From: JANXLS01 sp038227045
GTDB taxonomy: Bacteria; Planctomycetota; SZUA-567; H5-PLA8
DNA: 64,000 nt
Assembly (NCBI GenBank): GCA_038227045.1
Contig: JBBRQD010000011.1
Coordinates: 1 to 64,000 of the forward strand
Reading direction: 5' to 3'
The notes under the pieces are model-generated. The model was not told the DNA's origin. It made no database searches and was given only the letters and a program-made list of their open reading frames with translations. The position numbers were made by a program, and so were the translations under genes. Numbering within the stretch: position 1 is the first letter of the stretch; each line of letters starts with the position of its first letter. Below, one piece after another: positions 51,557 to 59,958 of the stretch.

Positions 51557-54500
51557 CTATTTTCGTTGAAACCGGGCGGGCGAGCCGGCGAGTTCTTCGA
51601 TGTCGATCTTGAAATTCTCGTCGCCGCGTTGAGCAAAATCGATCACTTCGGTAAATACGTGTGCACCTTTTTGAACGTCGACGGACCCGGCCGCCGTGTC
51701 GATTTGAACCCCATCGAGCCAGAGTGTCAGACCCTTCGCGGAATTCACGCGAAACGCAATTTTGCCGGGTGTGGTGACGTCCAGATCGAAGCGAATCAGC
51801 GCAACAGGCTTGCTCTTTCCGCGCGCAATTTCCGCGGCGGGCAGCACGCCGGACGTTTCTGCGAAAATGGGCGTCCAGATCCAATGGACGCTGCCGGCAA
51901 GCAGTTTCGGAATTTCGGCAAGCGGCGCGGTAGCGACGGCGTCCGGCAGCGGATCGAGCATTTGGAATCGCCGCACCGCCACGCTCTGCGCCGTTGAGAA
52001 CGGGCCGGGCTTGCCGAGTTCCGACAGGAAACGGGCCAGGTCCGCGAATTCGCCGCGTGTCAGCGAATCGGCCAGGCCGTTGGGCATCAACGAGCCGGCT
52101 TCGCGCTTCTTTTGGATCTGGTCGAGCGCGATGGGAATTTCGTCGCGCGTGCCGTCGCGCAAAATCAGATGCGTCGCAGTCTGGCGCACGATATTGCCGG
52201 TGAATACTTCCTTGTCCTTGGTCATGACAGTCCAGGCGTTGTAGCCCTCTTTTACCGTCTTGTTCGGAGCGAGGACTGAATCGATGACGTAATCGAGCGG
52301 CGATGCCGCGCCCACGTTCGAGAGATCGGGGCCGACCTGCCCGCCCGCGCCACCGATGGCGTGGCAACTGAAGCAGCTCAGCGTTTTGCGCCGGAAAATC
52401 TTCTCGCCACGCGCCGCGTCGCCGTGCTGTTGAACGTCGGCCATCATGGCTTTCATGTCGTCGGCGGACATCGATTTCTTTTCGTCGGCATTCATCGCCG
52501 CGGCCAAATCGCCGGGTTTCTTTCCGGCGAGGGGCGGTGAGGCCGACGCGCCGCCCGCATTGGCTTGCGCCGCGGATTTCAGGAACGCCAGCAATTCCGG
52601 CTGATTCTGTCCCGACGCATTGAAATAACGCAAGCCACCTTCGGCATTCTCCGGCGCGATCTTGCCGGCTGCGAGCGCCTTGGCCAGCGCCGCGCCCGCG
52701 CCTTCCTTCTTTGCAAACGCGGCGAACACCTCAGCGGTTTCGTTCGGCTGCAACGGTTGTCCGAGCAGTGAGACAGCCGGCGCGACGGCGGCGGAAGCCT
52801 CCAGCGCCGCGAATCCCGCGACGGCGCGCGCGCGAACCGGCGCACGTGTGTCGGCCTTGGCCGCGTTGGCAAGCGTCGCAACGCTCTTGGCGCCGCCGAG
52901 CGACACCAGCGCGTCAATGGCCGCGAGCTTGAGAGAATCCGCAGCTTTGGGGTCGTTGATTGCCGCGCCGATTTCGGTGCGCAGATTCTCCATCTTCAAC
53001 GCGCCCGCCAAACGCAATGCCGCAGGAGTCAGTGTCGCATCGTTGCTCTCAATGAGTTTCTTGATCGACGAGAGATCGCCACCGGGTTTCGCATGCCGTT
53101 CGCGCGCGCTGCGTTCGAGCGCCATGAGCGCCCGCAACCGGAATCCGGCATCGGTGGAATTCTCCTGCAACTGGAAGATTTCCTGCAACTCGGCCGGTCC
53201 GCCCAAACCGGCGACAAGCGCCAGAACCTCGTCTTGATTTGCCGCGGCGATCTTGTTTTCCTTGAGCAATTTCAAAAGCGGCGCAATCCCCGATTTCGTG
53301 CCGGACGCTTGCAGCGCAAACGACAACGCCCGCAGGTTTCCATTGAACGCATACGTGCCGCTTTCGACGCCGGGAATCCATTGATCCTTCAGGCCGTTCA
53401 CCGCGTGAGAAAGCGCGAAATCGATGTTGGCATCCTGCGGCTTGTCGAGCGCACGCAGCGCGATTTCAAGCGAGCGCTGATCGGGAATGTTTTCAAGCGC
53501 CGTGATGGCCTCCAAGCGCACGCGTGGACTTTCGTCCAAAACACTCTTAGCCAGAAGCTCCAGCGCATCGGGAATCTGCACATGCCAGTCGCGCAACACG
53601 CGCAACGCGGCCGCGCGAACATGCAGTTCGGGCGACGCCAGAGCCGCCTTGAGCAATTCCGGTTCGGGCGCATTGAACGCCTGAAAAAGCCATAATGCTT
53701 CGAGCCGATTGTGCGCAAAAATAGGATCCTTTGCATCGAGTCCTTTCACCCACGCGGCCAGCGCGGGCAGCACGTCCTTCGGACCTTTCTCGATGAGCAC
53801 GCGGCGGGCTTGCGCGCGCGTGTAATCTTCCGGCGCTTTAAATTGATTGAGCAACTCTGTGACGCTTGCTCCAACCAGCTTCGGCCGTTCAACAAGCGGC
53901 CGGCCCTTCGCGGTCAGGCGCCAGATGCGGCCGTGCGTGTGATCGCGGCGCGGGTCGCGGAAGTCGACTTCGCCGTGCTGGATAATCGGGTTGAACCAGT
54001 CGGCAATGTACAGCGCGCCGTCCGGGCCCATCTTCACGTCGATGGGACGAAACGCGCGTTCCATGCCATTGCCGCTGCCCTTCACGTTCTTGAGATGGAT
54101 GACATCGGGCATCAGTTTCGCCGTGAACCCCGAGCCTTCTTCAGTGAGTTTAAAGCGGACAATGCGGCTGGCGCGGAAATCGTTGGTGATCACGTCGCCC
54201 TGCCAATCGTCAGGAAAATGCCGGCCGCTGATGAGCTCGCACCCCGCGTATTTCGGGCTGCCGGGCGTGGTGCCGTGCAGAATTTTCTGCGCGTTTGCCG
54301 CGGTGCAAAACGTCGCGCCGTGAAAAAAGAAATTCACGCCTTCGCCGCCCGCGCCGTCAGTTGCCAACGACTCGCCCCATTTCGTAAAACAATGTCCCCA
54401 GTGGTTCACCAGTCCGCGCGTGAAAACTTCGAGTTCCATCGTGTCGGGCTTGAAACGCCACGTGCCGCCCGCGTTCAAGCGTTTGACGCCGAACGGCGTT

Positions 54501-55072
54501 TCAATGTGGCTGTGAATGTAAATCGACTGATTCATGAACAGCCGCCCATCCATGCCCCAGCGCAGCGTGTGTAGAATATGATGCGTGTCTTCCGTGCCGA
54601 AACCATCAAGAACCACGCGCTTGAGGTCGGCTTTGCCGTCTCCATCGGTGTCTTTGAAATGCAGCAACTGAGTGCTGTTGGCGACATACGCGCCGCCATC
54701 GCCGGGCGCGATTCCCGTGGGAATAAACAGATGGTCGGCAAAAACAGTGACCTTGTCCGCGTGCCCCGCCCCCTGCGTGTCTTCAAGAATAAGAATCTTG
54801 TCGTTGGGTACTTCACCCGGCTTGACTTGCGGATAAGTCTCAGACGACGCCACCCACAAACGCCCCTGAGGATCGAAATTCATGTGGATCGGCTTGGCCA
54901 TCAACGGATCCGACGCAAACAAATTAATCTCAAAGCCCTCGGGAAGCTCAAACAACTGCCGCTCGTCCTCCGGATTCAAGGGAGCCTCACCGGCAACCGC
55001 GAAAACAGCGAAGAGGGTAGGGAGGATTAAGATTGAAAGGAATCTGTGAATCGTCATTTTTCTAATGCCCAT
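51557..55072 (-). CDS. PVC-type cytochrome c / dehydrogenase giant with HEAT repeats
   Basis: 1171 residues from the ATG at 55072 (AAGG eight bases upstream) or 55057; a signal peptide runs through FLSILILPTLFAVFAVAG. Residues about 25-400 form a beta-propeller-like 'membrane-bound dehydrogenase' domain (FDPQGRLWVASSETYPQ, GPDGALYIADWFNPI). About 420-840 is HEAT-like. Cys900-x2-Cys903-His904 (CFSCHAIGG) binds haem c in a cytochrome domain ending near residue 1010. A carbohydrate-binding-like beta domain closes the protein. This architecture is nearly confined to Planctomycetota and Verrucomicrobiota; substrate unknown. An SGNH hydrolase gene lies upstream on the same strand. Confidence 0.88.
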   Translation of the reverse strand: MGIRKMTIHRFLSILILPTLFAVFAVAGEAPLNPEDERQLFELPEGFEINLFASDPLMAKPIHMNFDPQGRLWVASSETYPQVKPGEVPNDKILILEDTQGAGHADKVTVFADHLFIPTGIAPGDGGAYVANSTQLLHFKDTDGDGKADLKRVVLDGFGTEDTHHILHTLRWGMDGRLFMNQSIYIHSHIETPFGVKRLNAGGTWRFKPDTMELEVFTRGLVNHWGHCFTKWGESLATDGAGGEGVNFFFHGATFCTAANAQKILHGTTPGSPKYAGCELISGRHFPDDWQGDVITNDFRASRIVRFKLTEEGSGFTAKLMPDVIHLKNVKGSGNGMERAFRPIDVKMGPDGALYIADWFNPIIQHGEVDFRDPRRDHTHGRIWRLTAKGRPLVERPKLVGASVTELLNQFKAPEDYTRAQARRVLIEKGPKDVLPALAAWVKGLDAKDPIFAHNRLEALWLFQAFNAPEPELLKAALASPELHVRAAALRVLRDWHVQIPDALELLAKSVLDESPRVRLEAITALENIPDQRSLEIALRALDKPQDANIDFALSHAVNGLKDQWIPGVESGTYAFNGNLRALSFALQASGTKSGIAPLLKLLKENKIAAANQDEVLALVAGLGGPAELQEIFQLQENSTDAGFRLRALMALERSARERHAKPGGDLSSIKKLIESNDATLTPAALRLAGALKMENLRTEIGAAINDPKAADSLKLAAIDALVSLGGAKSVATLANAAKADTRAPVRARAVAGFAALEASAAVAPAVSLLGQPLQPNETAEVFAAFAKKEGAGAALAKALAAGKIAPENAEGGLRYFNASGQNQPELLAFLKSAAQANAGGASASPPLAGKKPGDLAAAMNADEKKSMSADDMKAMMADVQQHGDAARGEKIFRRKTLSCFSCHAIGGAGGQVGPDLSNVGAASPLDYVIDSVLAPNKTVKEGYNAWTVMTKDKEVFTGNIVRQTATHLILRDGTRDEIPIALDQIQKKREAGSLMPNGLADSLTRGEFADLARFLSELGKPGPFSTAQSVAVRRFQMLDPLPDAVATAPLAEIPKLLAGSVHWIWTPIFAETSGVLPAAEIARGKSKPVALIRFDLDVTTPGKIAFRVNSAKGLTLWLDGVQIDTAAGSVDVQKGAHVFTEVIDFAQRGDENFKIDIEELAGSPARFQRK

Positions 55073-55090
55073 TTTTAATGCCTTTTTTGA

Positions 55091-55231
55091 ACATCGAATC
55101 GCACAGATTTTCGCGGATCGACGCGGATAACGGCAAATGCTTGGTAGGATAAACAACACCAAACCATCCCCACTAAAAAATCTCTAAAAATTATCTGCGT
55201 TGATCCGCGAAAATCCGCGCGATTCGATGTT
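55091..55231. repeat. Intergenic inverted repeat, ATCTGCGT family
   Basis: The left arm 55091-55130 (ACATCGAATCGCACAGATTT...) and the right arm 55192-55231 (...GCGCGATTCGATGT) are complementary over 40 bases at about 35 positions. It lies between the SGNH hydrolase stop and the PVC-type cytochrome start, within the likely operon. Confidence 0.88.
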
Positions 55232-55255
55232 TGAAGTTCTTCGCTGTTTTCGCTG

Positions 55256-56344
55256 CTAAAGCCCCAAGCCCTTGGCCACGTCGTCCGCAAGCCTGCCAAT
55301 TTCAGCTTCTTTAGCGGTAATAAAAGGATCGAACTCGGGGATTTCTTTAGCGTTCTTGCCCTGTTCGCGCTTGCGGAAGAGGAAGATGTACGTTTCGTTC
55401 TGCGGCCGCCATTTGTTGAAGAATTGCAGGTTCTTGGCTTCGATGAGTTCGCGCAATTTTTCGATGGAGGGTTGCGATTCAATTGATTTTTCGACGGGCT
55501 TGTTGACCGGCTCATATTCGCCGGCATCGACGGACGCGAATTTCCACGCCACGGGTTTGAGTCCTAACGCAGTTTCAACACCGGCGGCGTAGAATTTGTA
55601 ACCTTCCGCATTCAAATGCATGCCGTCGCTGGTCAACCGTGTGCGCTTGTGAAGGACTCCGCCGCCAAAATGGCTGAACATGTCGATGAACTGAGCACCG
55701 CGTTTTTCAGCGAGCTTCTTGATGGCGTCGGAGTAAAGCTTCAGATTTTCATTTTGCTTGACGTTCTTCGAAAGCGCGTTCGCTTCATCGGTCTGAAACG
55801 CGATCGGCGACACCAGCACCACGCGCGGCACTGGCCGCTTTTCAGCAGCCGCGGGAGCCAACTCTTCTTTCGGATTTCGCCGATCTTTTGCCTGAGCAGG
55901 AGGGGCAGCGACGTACTGCGCATCTTTGGCGGGGTCGAGCACATTGTCGAGCAGCGCGTTGTAGCCCTCTTCAAAATGAGCCAATCCCGCGGCACCAGCG
56001 AACGATTCGTTCATGCCGTAATTGAGAAACACGACGGTCGGCCGCGTCTCGTTGATGGCTTTGATGAGCGCGTTATAGCCGTCCTTCTGCTGGCCAAACA
56101 CAGCGCGCGATTCACCCCACACGGTATCGCCGCTCCAGCCGATGTTGCGGAACGTCACGCCCTTGCCGTGGTAGCGGACAGTCAGCATCGTCTCAAGATA
56201 ATTGTAAGCGGTATCGCGCTCGACCAACGCGTCGCCGATGAAGACGACGCGGTCGTTGGGCTTGAGTTCAAACGGATCGGCGGCGCGGGAAACAGACGCG
56301 AATACAGCCGCCAACAAGAGTGGAGCGAAAAGTGTTTTCATCAT
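55256..56344 (-). CDS. Secreted SGNH/GDSL hydrolase
   Basis: 362 residues from the ATG at 56344 (MMKTLFAPLLLAAVFASVSRA, a signal peptide). Block I is VVFIGDALVERD, where GDAL replaces the usual GDS, so the catalytic Ser is not at the normal position; block II is NIGWSGDTVWG; block III is FLNYGMNES; block V is TSDGMHLNAEG with Asp and His. The loss of block-I Ser is either a real substitution or a naming problem of this PVC subfamily. It would deacylate carbohydrates or lipids in the periplasm. The cytochrome gene is downstream. Confidence 0.8.
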   Translation of the reverse strand: MMKTLFAPLLLAAVFASVSRAADPFELKPNDRVVFIGDALVERDTAYNYLETMLTVRYHGKGVTFRNIGWSGDTVWGESRAVFGQQKDGYNALIKAINETRPTVVFLNYGMNESFAGAAGLAHFEEGYNALLDNVLDPAKDAQYVAAPPAQAKDRRNPKEELAPAAAEKRPVPRVVLVSPIAFQTDEANALSKNVKQNENLKLYSDAIKKLAEKRGAQFIDMFSHFGGGVLHKRTRLTSDGMHLNAEGYKFYAAGVETALGLKPVAWKFASVDAGEYEPVNKPVEKSIESQPSIEKLRELIEAKNLQFFNKWRPQNETYIFLFRKREQGKNAKEIPEFDPFITAKEAEIGRLADDVAKGLGL

Positions 56345-56424
56345 GGTTCCGAGATGTACACCGCGATTTTTAGAAGAAATGGAAATATGCACACAATGTA
56401 ACATTTTGTCGCTAAAGAGCACGA

Positions 56425-56712
56425 TTATTTTTTGTCTTCCGTTGGCTTCTTGCCGTACTTCTCCATCCAATATTGTTCGCGTGCGGCTTTGCGTTCAGCC
56501 ATGCTGGCGAGAGTCGGGATTTCACCGGGCTTTTCCTGCCCATAAGTTTCCCAGATTTTAACGATGATCGGTCGGCACCAGCCGCAGCCTGTTCCCGCAC
56601 CGTAACACTCGCTCATTAAGGAGGCCACCTGCGGCTTGTTAATCCGCGCGTAGTTGCGCAGTTTGCGGCCGGTAACGTGAAAACAAAAGCAGACGGTGTC
56701 ATCGGGATCCAT
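56425..56712 (-). CDS. BFD-like [2Fe-2S] protein
   Basis: 95 residues. CFCFHVTGRKL and CYGAGTGCGWCRP carry the four to five cysteines of the Fer2_BFD fold (bacterioferritin-associated ferredoxin-like), followed by a charged helical tail (ERKAAREQYWMEKYGKK). It could reduce ferritin iron or serve another redox enzyme. No bacterioferritin gene is seen nearby; it lies 80 bases before the SGNH hydrolase on the same strand. Only a weak ribosome binding site is visible. Confidence 0.85.
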   Translation of the reverse strand: MDPDDTVCFCFHVTGRKLRNYARINKPQVASLMSECYGAGTGCGWCRPIIVKIWETYGQEKPGEIPTLASMAERKAAREQYWMEKYGKKPTEDKK

Positions 56713-56810
56713 ATTTTTTCAATTGCCTTCCTGATCGCCGATTATCCGTCAATTCACGTCGATTCCAATTCAAAAACCTGAAACCTGAAACTTGGAACCT
56801 GAAACCGATG

Positions 56811-57698
56811 TTACCCGGCGTATTGCCGGCTCTTCAAATACGGCACCATGAGTTCCGCCGACTTATTTTTCAATCCACGGTCTGGCCAGAGCAGCCAGAG
56901 ACGGCGTTTTGCGTCCGGTTGCGCGATGCGGACATAGCGGGGTTTTGGAGTCAGTGTGTTCAGGATCACCGACTCCGGAATCAACGCCACGCCCAAGCCC
57001 ACCGCGGCATAAGCTTGCAGCGAATCGAAATGATCGGCCTCGAATGCGGCTTGCATTTCGAAGCCGGCGCGGCGGCACAGATCTTCGGCTAGAAAACGGA
57101 ATTCGGTGTTCTTCTTCGTGACCACGAATTGTTCGTTCGCGGCGTCGCTGAGTTTTATTTCGCTGCGCGCCGACAGCGCATGGCCTTCCGGCACGGCCAG
57201 CAGTAATTCTTCCTCGTGAATCAGCACGCGCGTCATTCCGGGATAGGGGTGCATGGCCTGTGTCACGCCGAGATCGAAATTTCCCGCCAGGACTTGCTGT
57301 GGAATGTCCGTACTTATCTTTTCTTCCAAAATGATATCGATTCTGGGGTGATCTCGTTTGAAAGCCGCGATTCTTGGTGGTAAAACATAAACCGTCGCCG
57401 ATGGCAAACTCACGATGCGTACAGCGCCGCGCGACGATCCGCGCAGGTCCGCCGCGACGTCTTCGGTTTCCTGTATCGCGTTCAAAACCTTTTGAACATA
57501 CGGCAGTAGGATCTCGCCTTCGGTGGTCAGTTGTGCGCCGCGTGGAAGTCGATTGAGCAGTTTTAAACCCATAAGCGTTTCCAAACGCTTGATCTGTTGG
57601 CTCAGCGCCGGTTGCGCCACATGGCAGTTTTTCGCCGCGCGCGTAAAATTTTTAACATTCGCGACCTCCGCGAAGTAGCGTAAAGGATTGATGTCCAT
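56811..57698 (-). CDS. LysR-family transcriptional regulator
   Basis: 295 residues. The N-terminal winged helix has LRYFAEVANVKNFTRAAKNCHVAQPALSQQI in family style; the effector domain has two lobes with IDIILEEKISTDIPQQVL and YAAVGLGVALIPESV. By recollection it lies nearer the OxyR/CynR branch, but no OxyR-type redox cysteine pair is obvious. It is divergent from the pyruvate dehydrogenase operon with a perfect LysR-type palindrome between them, so that operon is the probable target and the regulator probably also represses itself. Confidence 0.92.
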   Translation of the reverse strand: MDINPLRYFAEVANVKNFTRAAKNCHVAQPALSQQIKRLETLMGLKLLNRLPRGAQLTTEGEILLPYVQKVLNAIQETEDVAADLRGSSRGAVRIVSLPSATVYVLPPRIAAFKRDHPRIDIILEEKISTDIPQQVLAGNFDLGVTQAMHPYPGMTRVLIHEEELLLAVPEGHALSARSEIKLSDAANEQFVVTKKNTEFRFLAEDLCRRAGFEMQAAFEADHFDSLQAYAAVGLGVALIPESVILNTLTPKPRYVRIAQPDAKRRLWLLWPDRGLKNKSAELMVPYLKSRQYAG

Positions 57699-57713
57699 GA
57701 GTTTGAATTATCC

Positions 57714-57728
57714 ATAAGTAAAACTTAT
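57714..57728. promoter_or_regulatory. LysR-type box between the regulator and pdhA
   Basis: ATAAGT-aaa-ACTTAT, perfect 6-base arms, containing the T-N11-A core of LysR sites. It starts 16 bases upstream of the lysR start codon and overlaps the -35 position of the candidate pdh promoter. Confidence 0.65.
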
Positions 57729-57745
57729 CGTTCCCATTCAAACGA

Positions 57746-57751
57746 TATACT
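57746..57751 (+). promoter_or_regulatory. Candidate -10 of the pdh operon
   Basis: TATACT, 17 bases after the right arm of the LysR box (ACTTAT), which takes the place of a -35 with poor match to TTGACA. The layout suggests activation by the LysR protein. Confidence 0.4.
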
Positions 57752-57815
57752 TTTCTTAATGATAACGCAAGTTAATGTACACAAAGAATTTCAAAGACGA
57801 TTCAAGGAGCCCGTC

Positions 57816-58877
57816 ATGCCTACCGCTATTGCCGCTAAACCCCGGAAGAACGACGTCATGGCTACCGTCGAAAAAAACAATTCCGTCGAGAGCGTCGACC
57901 TGCTGCTCCACCTTTATAAGGAGATGATGCGCATTCGCCGCTTCGAGGAGCAGGCGTTTCAGCAGTATCAAAAAAGCGCCATCGGCGGCTTCTGTCACCT
58001 TTATATAGGGCAGGAAGCGGTCTGCGTCGGCGCGATCAGTTGCCTTGAAAAAGGCGACAAGGTGCTGACCGGTTACCGCGATCACGGGCACGCCCTCGCG
58101 ATGGGCATGTCCGCGGATTCGCTGATGGGCGAGCTTTTTGCCAAAGCCACGGGCTGCAGCAAAGGCAAGGGCGGATCGATGCACTTCTTCGACAACGCCC
58201 TCGGAATGATGGGCGGAAACGGTATTGTGGGAAGCCATATTCCGGTCGCGACAGGCGTGGCGTTCGCGCAGAAGTACAAGAACGAAAAGAAAGTGACGCT
58301 GGGTTTTTACGGCGACGGCGCGGCGCAGCAAGGCGCCATTCACGAAGCGATGAATATTGCCGGCCTTTGGCGCCTGCCGATTATCTTTGTCCTCGAAAAC
58401 AACAAGTACGGCATGGGAACGTCAGTCAATCGCTCCAGCGCCACGAAGGAACTTTTCAAGCGCGCCGAAAGCTACAATTTCCCCGGTATCGAATGCGACG
58501 GAATGGATGTCCTGGAAGTCCGCAAGTGTTTCTCTCATGCCATTGCGCGCGCCCGATTCGAAAACACCCCCTGCCTGATCGAGGTCAAAACGTACCGCTA
58601 TCGCGGCCACTCCATGTCCGATCCCGCAAATTACCGCACTGCAAGCGAAGTTGAAGAGAAGAAGAAGGAAGACCCGATTTTGATGCTCAAATCGATACTG
58701 ATCGAGCACGGTGTCAAAGATGAAAAGCTGGTCGCAATCGACGAGGCGGCGGATTTGGAAGCCAAGGCTAGTGTGGAACATTCAATCGCGGCGCCCGAAC
58801 CCGAGTTGGCGGAATTGACGCGCGACGTCATGGCGAATCCGTGGGCGCCGAATTTGTTGCCGCGCGTGGAGCTTTAA
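57816..58877 (+). CDS. pdhA: Pyruvate dehydrogenase E1 component, alpha subunit
   Basis: 353 residues from the ATG at 57816, with AAGGAG five bases upstream; a frame open from 57759 adds unrelated residues. It decarboxylates pyruvate on thiamine diphosphate and passes the acetyl group to E2. YRDHGHALAMG, GKGGSMHFFD, the ThDP motif GDGAAQQGAIHEAMN ending LENNKYGM, and the phosphorylation-loop-like YRYRGHSMSDP are as in the heterotetrameric E1 family. First gene of the pdhA-pdhB-pdhC operon; a LysR regulator is divergent. The N-terminal 20 residues are low-complexity. Confidence 0.94.
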   Translation: MPTAIAAKPRKNDVMATVEKNNSVESVDLLLHLYKEMMRIRRFEEQAFQQYQKSAIGGFCHLYIGQEAVCVGAISCLEKGDKVLTGYRDHGHALAMGMSADSLMGELFAKATGCSKGKGGSMHFFDNALGMMGGNGIVGSHIPVATGVAFAQKYKNEKKVTLGFYGDGAAQQGAIHEAMNIAGLWRLPIIFVLENNKYGMGTSVNRSSATKELFKRAESYNFPGIECDGMDVLEVRKCFSHAIARARFENTPCLIEVKTYRYRGHSMSDPANYRTASEVEEKKKEDPILMLKSILIEHGVKDEKLVAIDEAADLEAKASVEHSIAAPEPELAELTRDVMANPWAPNLLPRVEL

Positions 58878-58915
58878 TTTTACTTTGTCATTTTTCGTTG
58901 AAACAAAGGAATGTC

Positions 58916-59899
58916 ATGGCACTGATTGAATACCGCGAAGCGTTGGGACAGGCGATTGACGAGGAGATGGCGCGAGACGATCGCGTGTTTCTCATGGGCG
59001 AAGAAGTCGCCGAATACAACGGGGCGTATAAAGTCTCCAAGGGACTGCTGGCAAAATACGGCCCCAAGCGCGTGATCGACACGCCGATCTCCGAATGCGG
59101 ATTCACGGGCATCGGCGTCGGCGCGGCGATGCACGGCTTGAAGCCCATCGTCGAAATGATGACTTGGAACTTTGCGCTCGTCGGCGCCATCGACCAGATT
59201 ATTTCGAACGCCGCCAAAACGCTGTACATGTCCGGCGGGCAGTTCAAATGCCCCATGGTGATTCGCGGCGCGGGCGGCGCGGGCGGCAAACTCGCGTCGC
59301 AGCATTCGCAATCCTTCGAAGCGCTGTTCACGCACATTCCCGGACTCAAAGTCGCCATGCCGGCAACGGGCGCCGACGCGAAGGGCCTGTTGAAGACCGC
59401 CATCCGCGACGAAGACCCCATTATCTTCATTGAAAGCGAAGCGCTCTACGGCAAGAAATTCGAAGTGCCCGACGGCGAGCATCTGGTTCCGTTCGGCTTG
59501 GCTGACGTTGTCAAAGAAGGTTCCGACGTCACGATCATCGCGCATTCGCGCATCCGCCACACCGCCGCCGCCGCGATTGAGCAGATCGAATCGGAGCTGA
59601 AAATAAGCTGCGAACTGATCGATCCCCGCACACTGCGGCCCTTCGACATCGAGACGATCGCGAAGAGCGTCGCCAAGACGCATCGCGTGGTCATCGTCGA
59701 AGAAGGCTGGCACTGGTGCGGCGTCGGCGCCCAGATTGCGGAAAGCGTCTATACGTATTGTTTCGACGACCTAGACGCGCCGATCGTCCGCGTCGCCGCG
59801 CTGGACGTGCCGATGCCGTACAATCCGAAGCTCGAAGCCGCAGTGCTGCCGAGCGTGGAGAAGATCATCGCTGCGGTGAAGAAGGTGACGTACAAGTAA
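58916..59899 (+). CDS. pdhB: Pyruvate dehydrogenase E1 component, beta subunit
   Basis: 327 residues from the ATG at 58916 (AAAGGA before it). The usual segments YREALGQAIDEEM, FLMGEEVAEYNGAYKVSKGL, DTPISECGFTGIGVGAAM, SQSFEALFTHIPGLKV, and the C-terminal ELIDPRTLRPFDIETI and VEEGWHWCGVG are all present. It pairs with E1alpha in an alpha2beta2 enzyme that completes the thiamine-diphosphate site. It starts 38 bases after pdhA. An open frame from 58841 has no family similarity. Confidence 0.95.
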   Translation: MALIEYREALGQAIDEEMARDDRVFLMGEEVAEYNGAYKVSKGLLAKYGPKRVIDTPISECGFTGIGVGAAMHGLKPIVEMMTWNFALVGAIDQIISNAAKTLYMSGGQFKCPMVIRGAGGAGGKLASQHSQSFEALFTHIPGLKVAMPATGADAKGLLKTAIRDEDPIIFIESEALYGKKFEVPDGEHLVPFGLADVVKEGSDVTIIAHSRIRHTAAAAIEQIESELKISCELIDPRTLRPFDIETIAKSVAKTHRVVIVEEGWHWCGVGAQIAESVYTYCFDDLDAPIVRVAALDVPMPYNPKLEAAVLPSVEKIIAAVKKVTYK

Positions 59900-59958
59900 G
59901 AATGAATTTTGAGCTGCAACTAATTTGACGCGCAAAACAAATAAAGGACGGAGATTCA

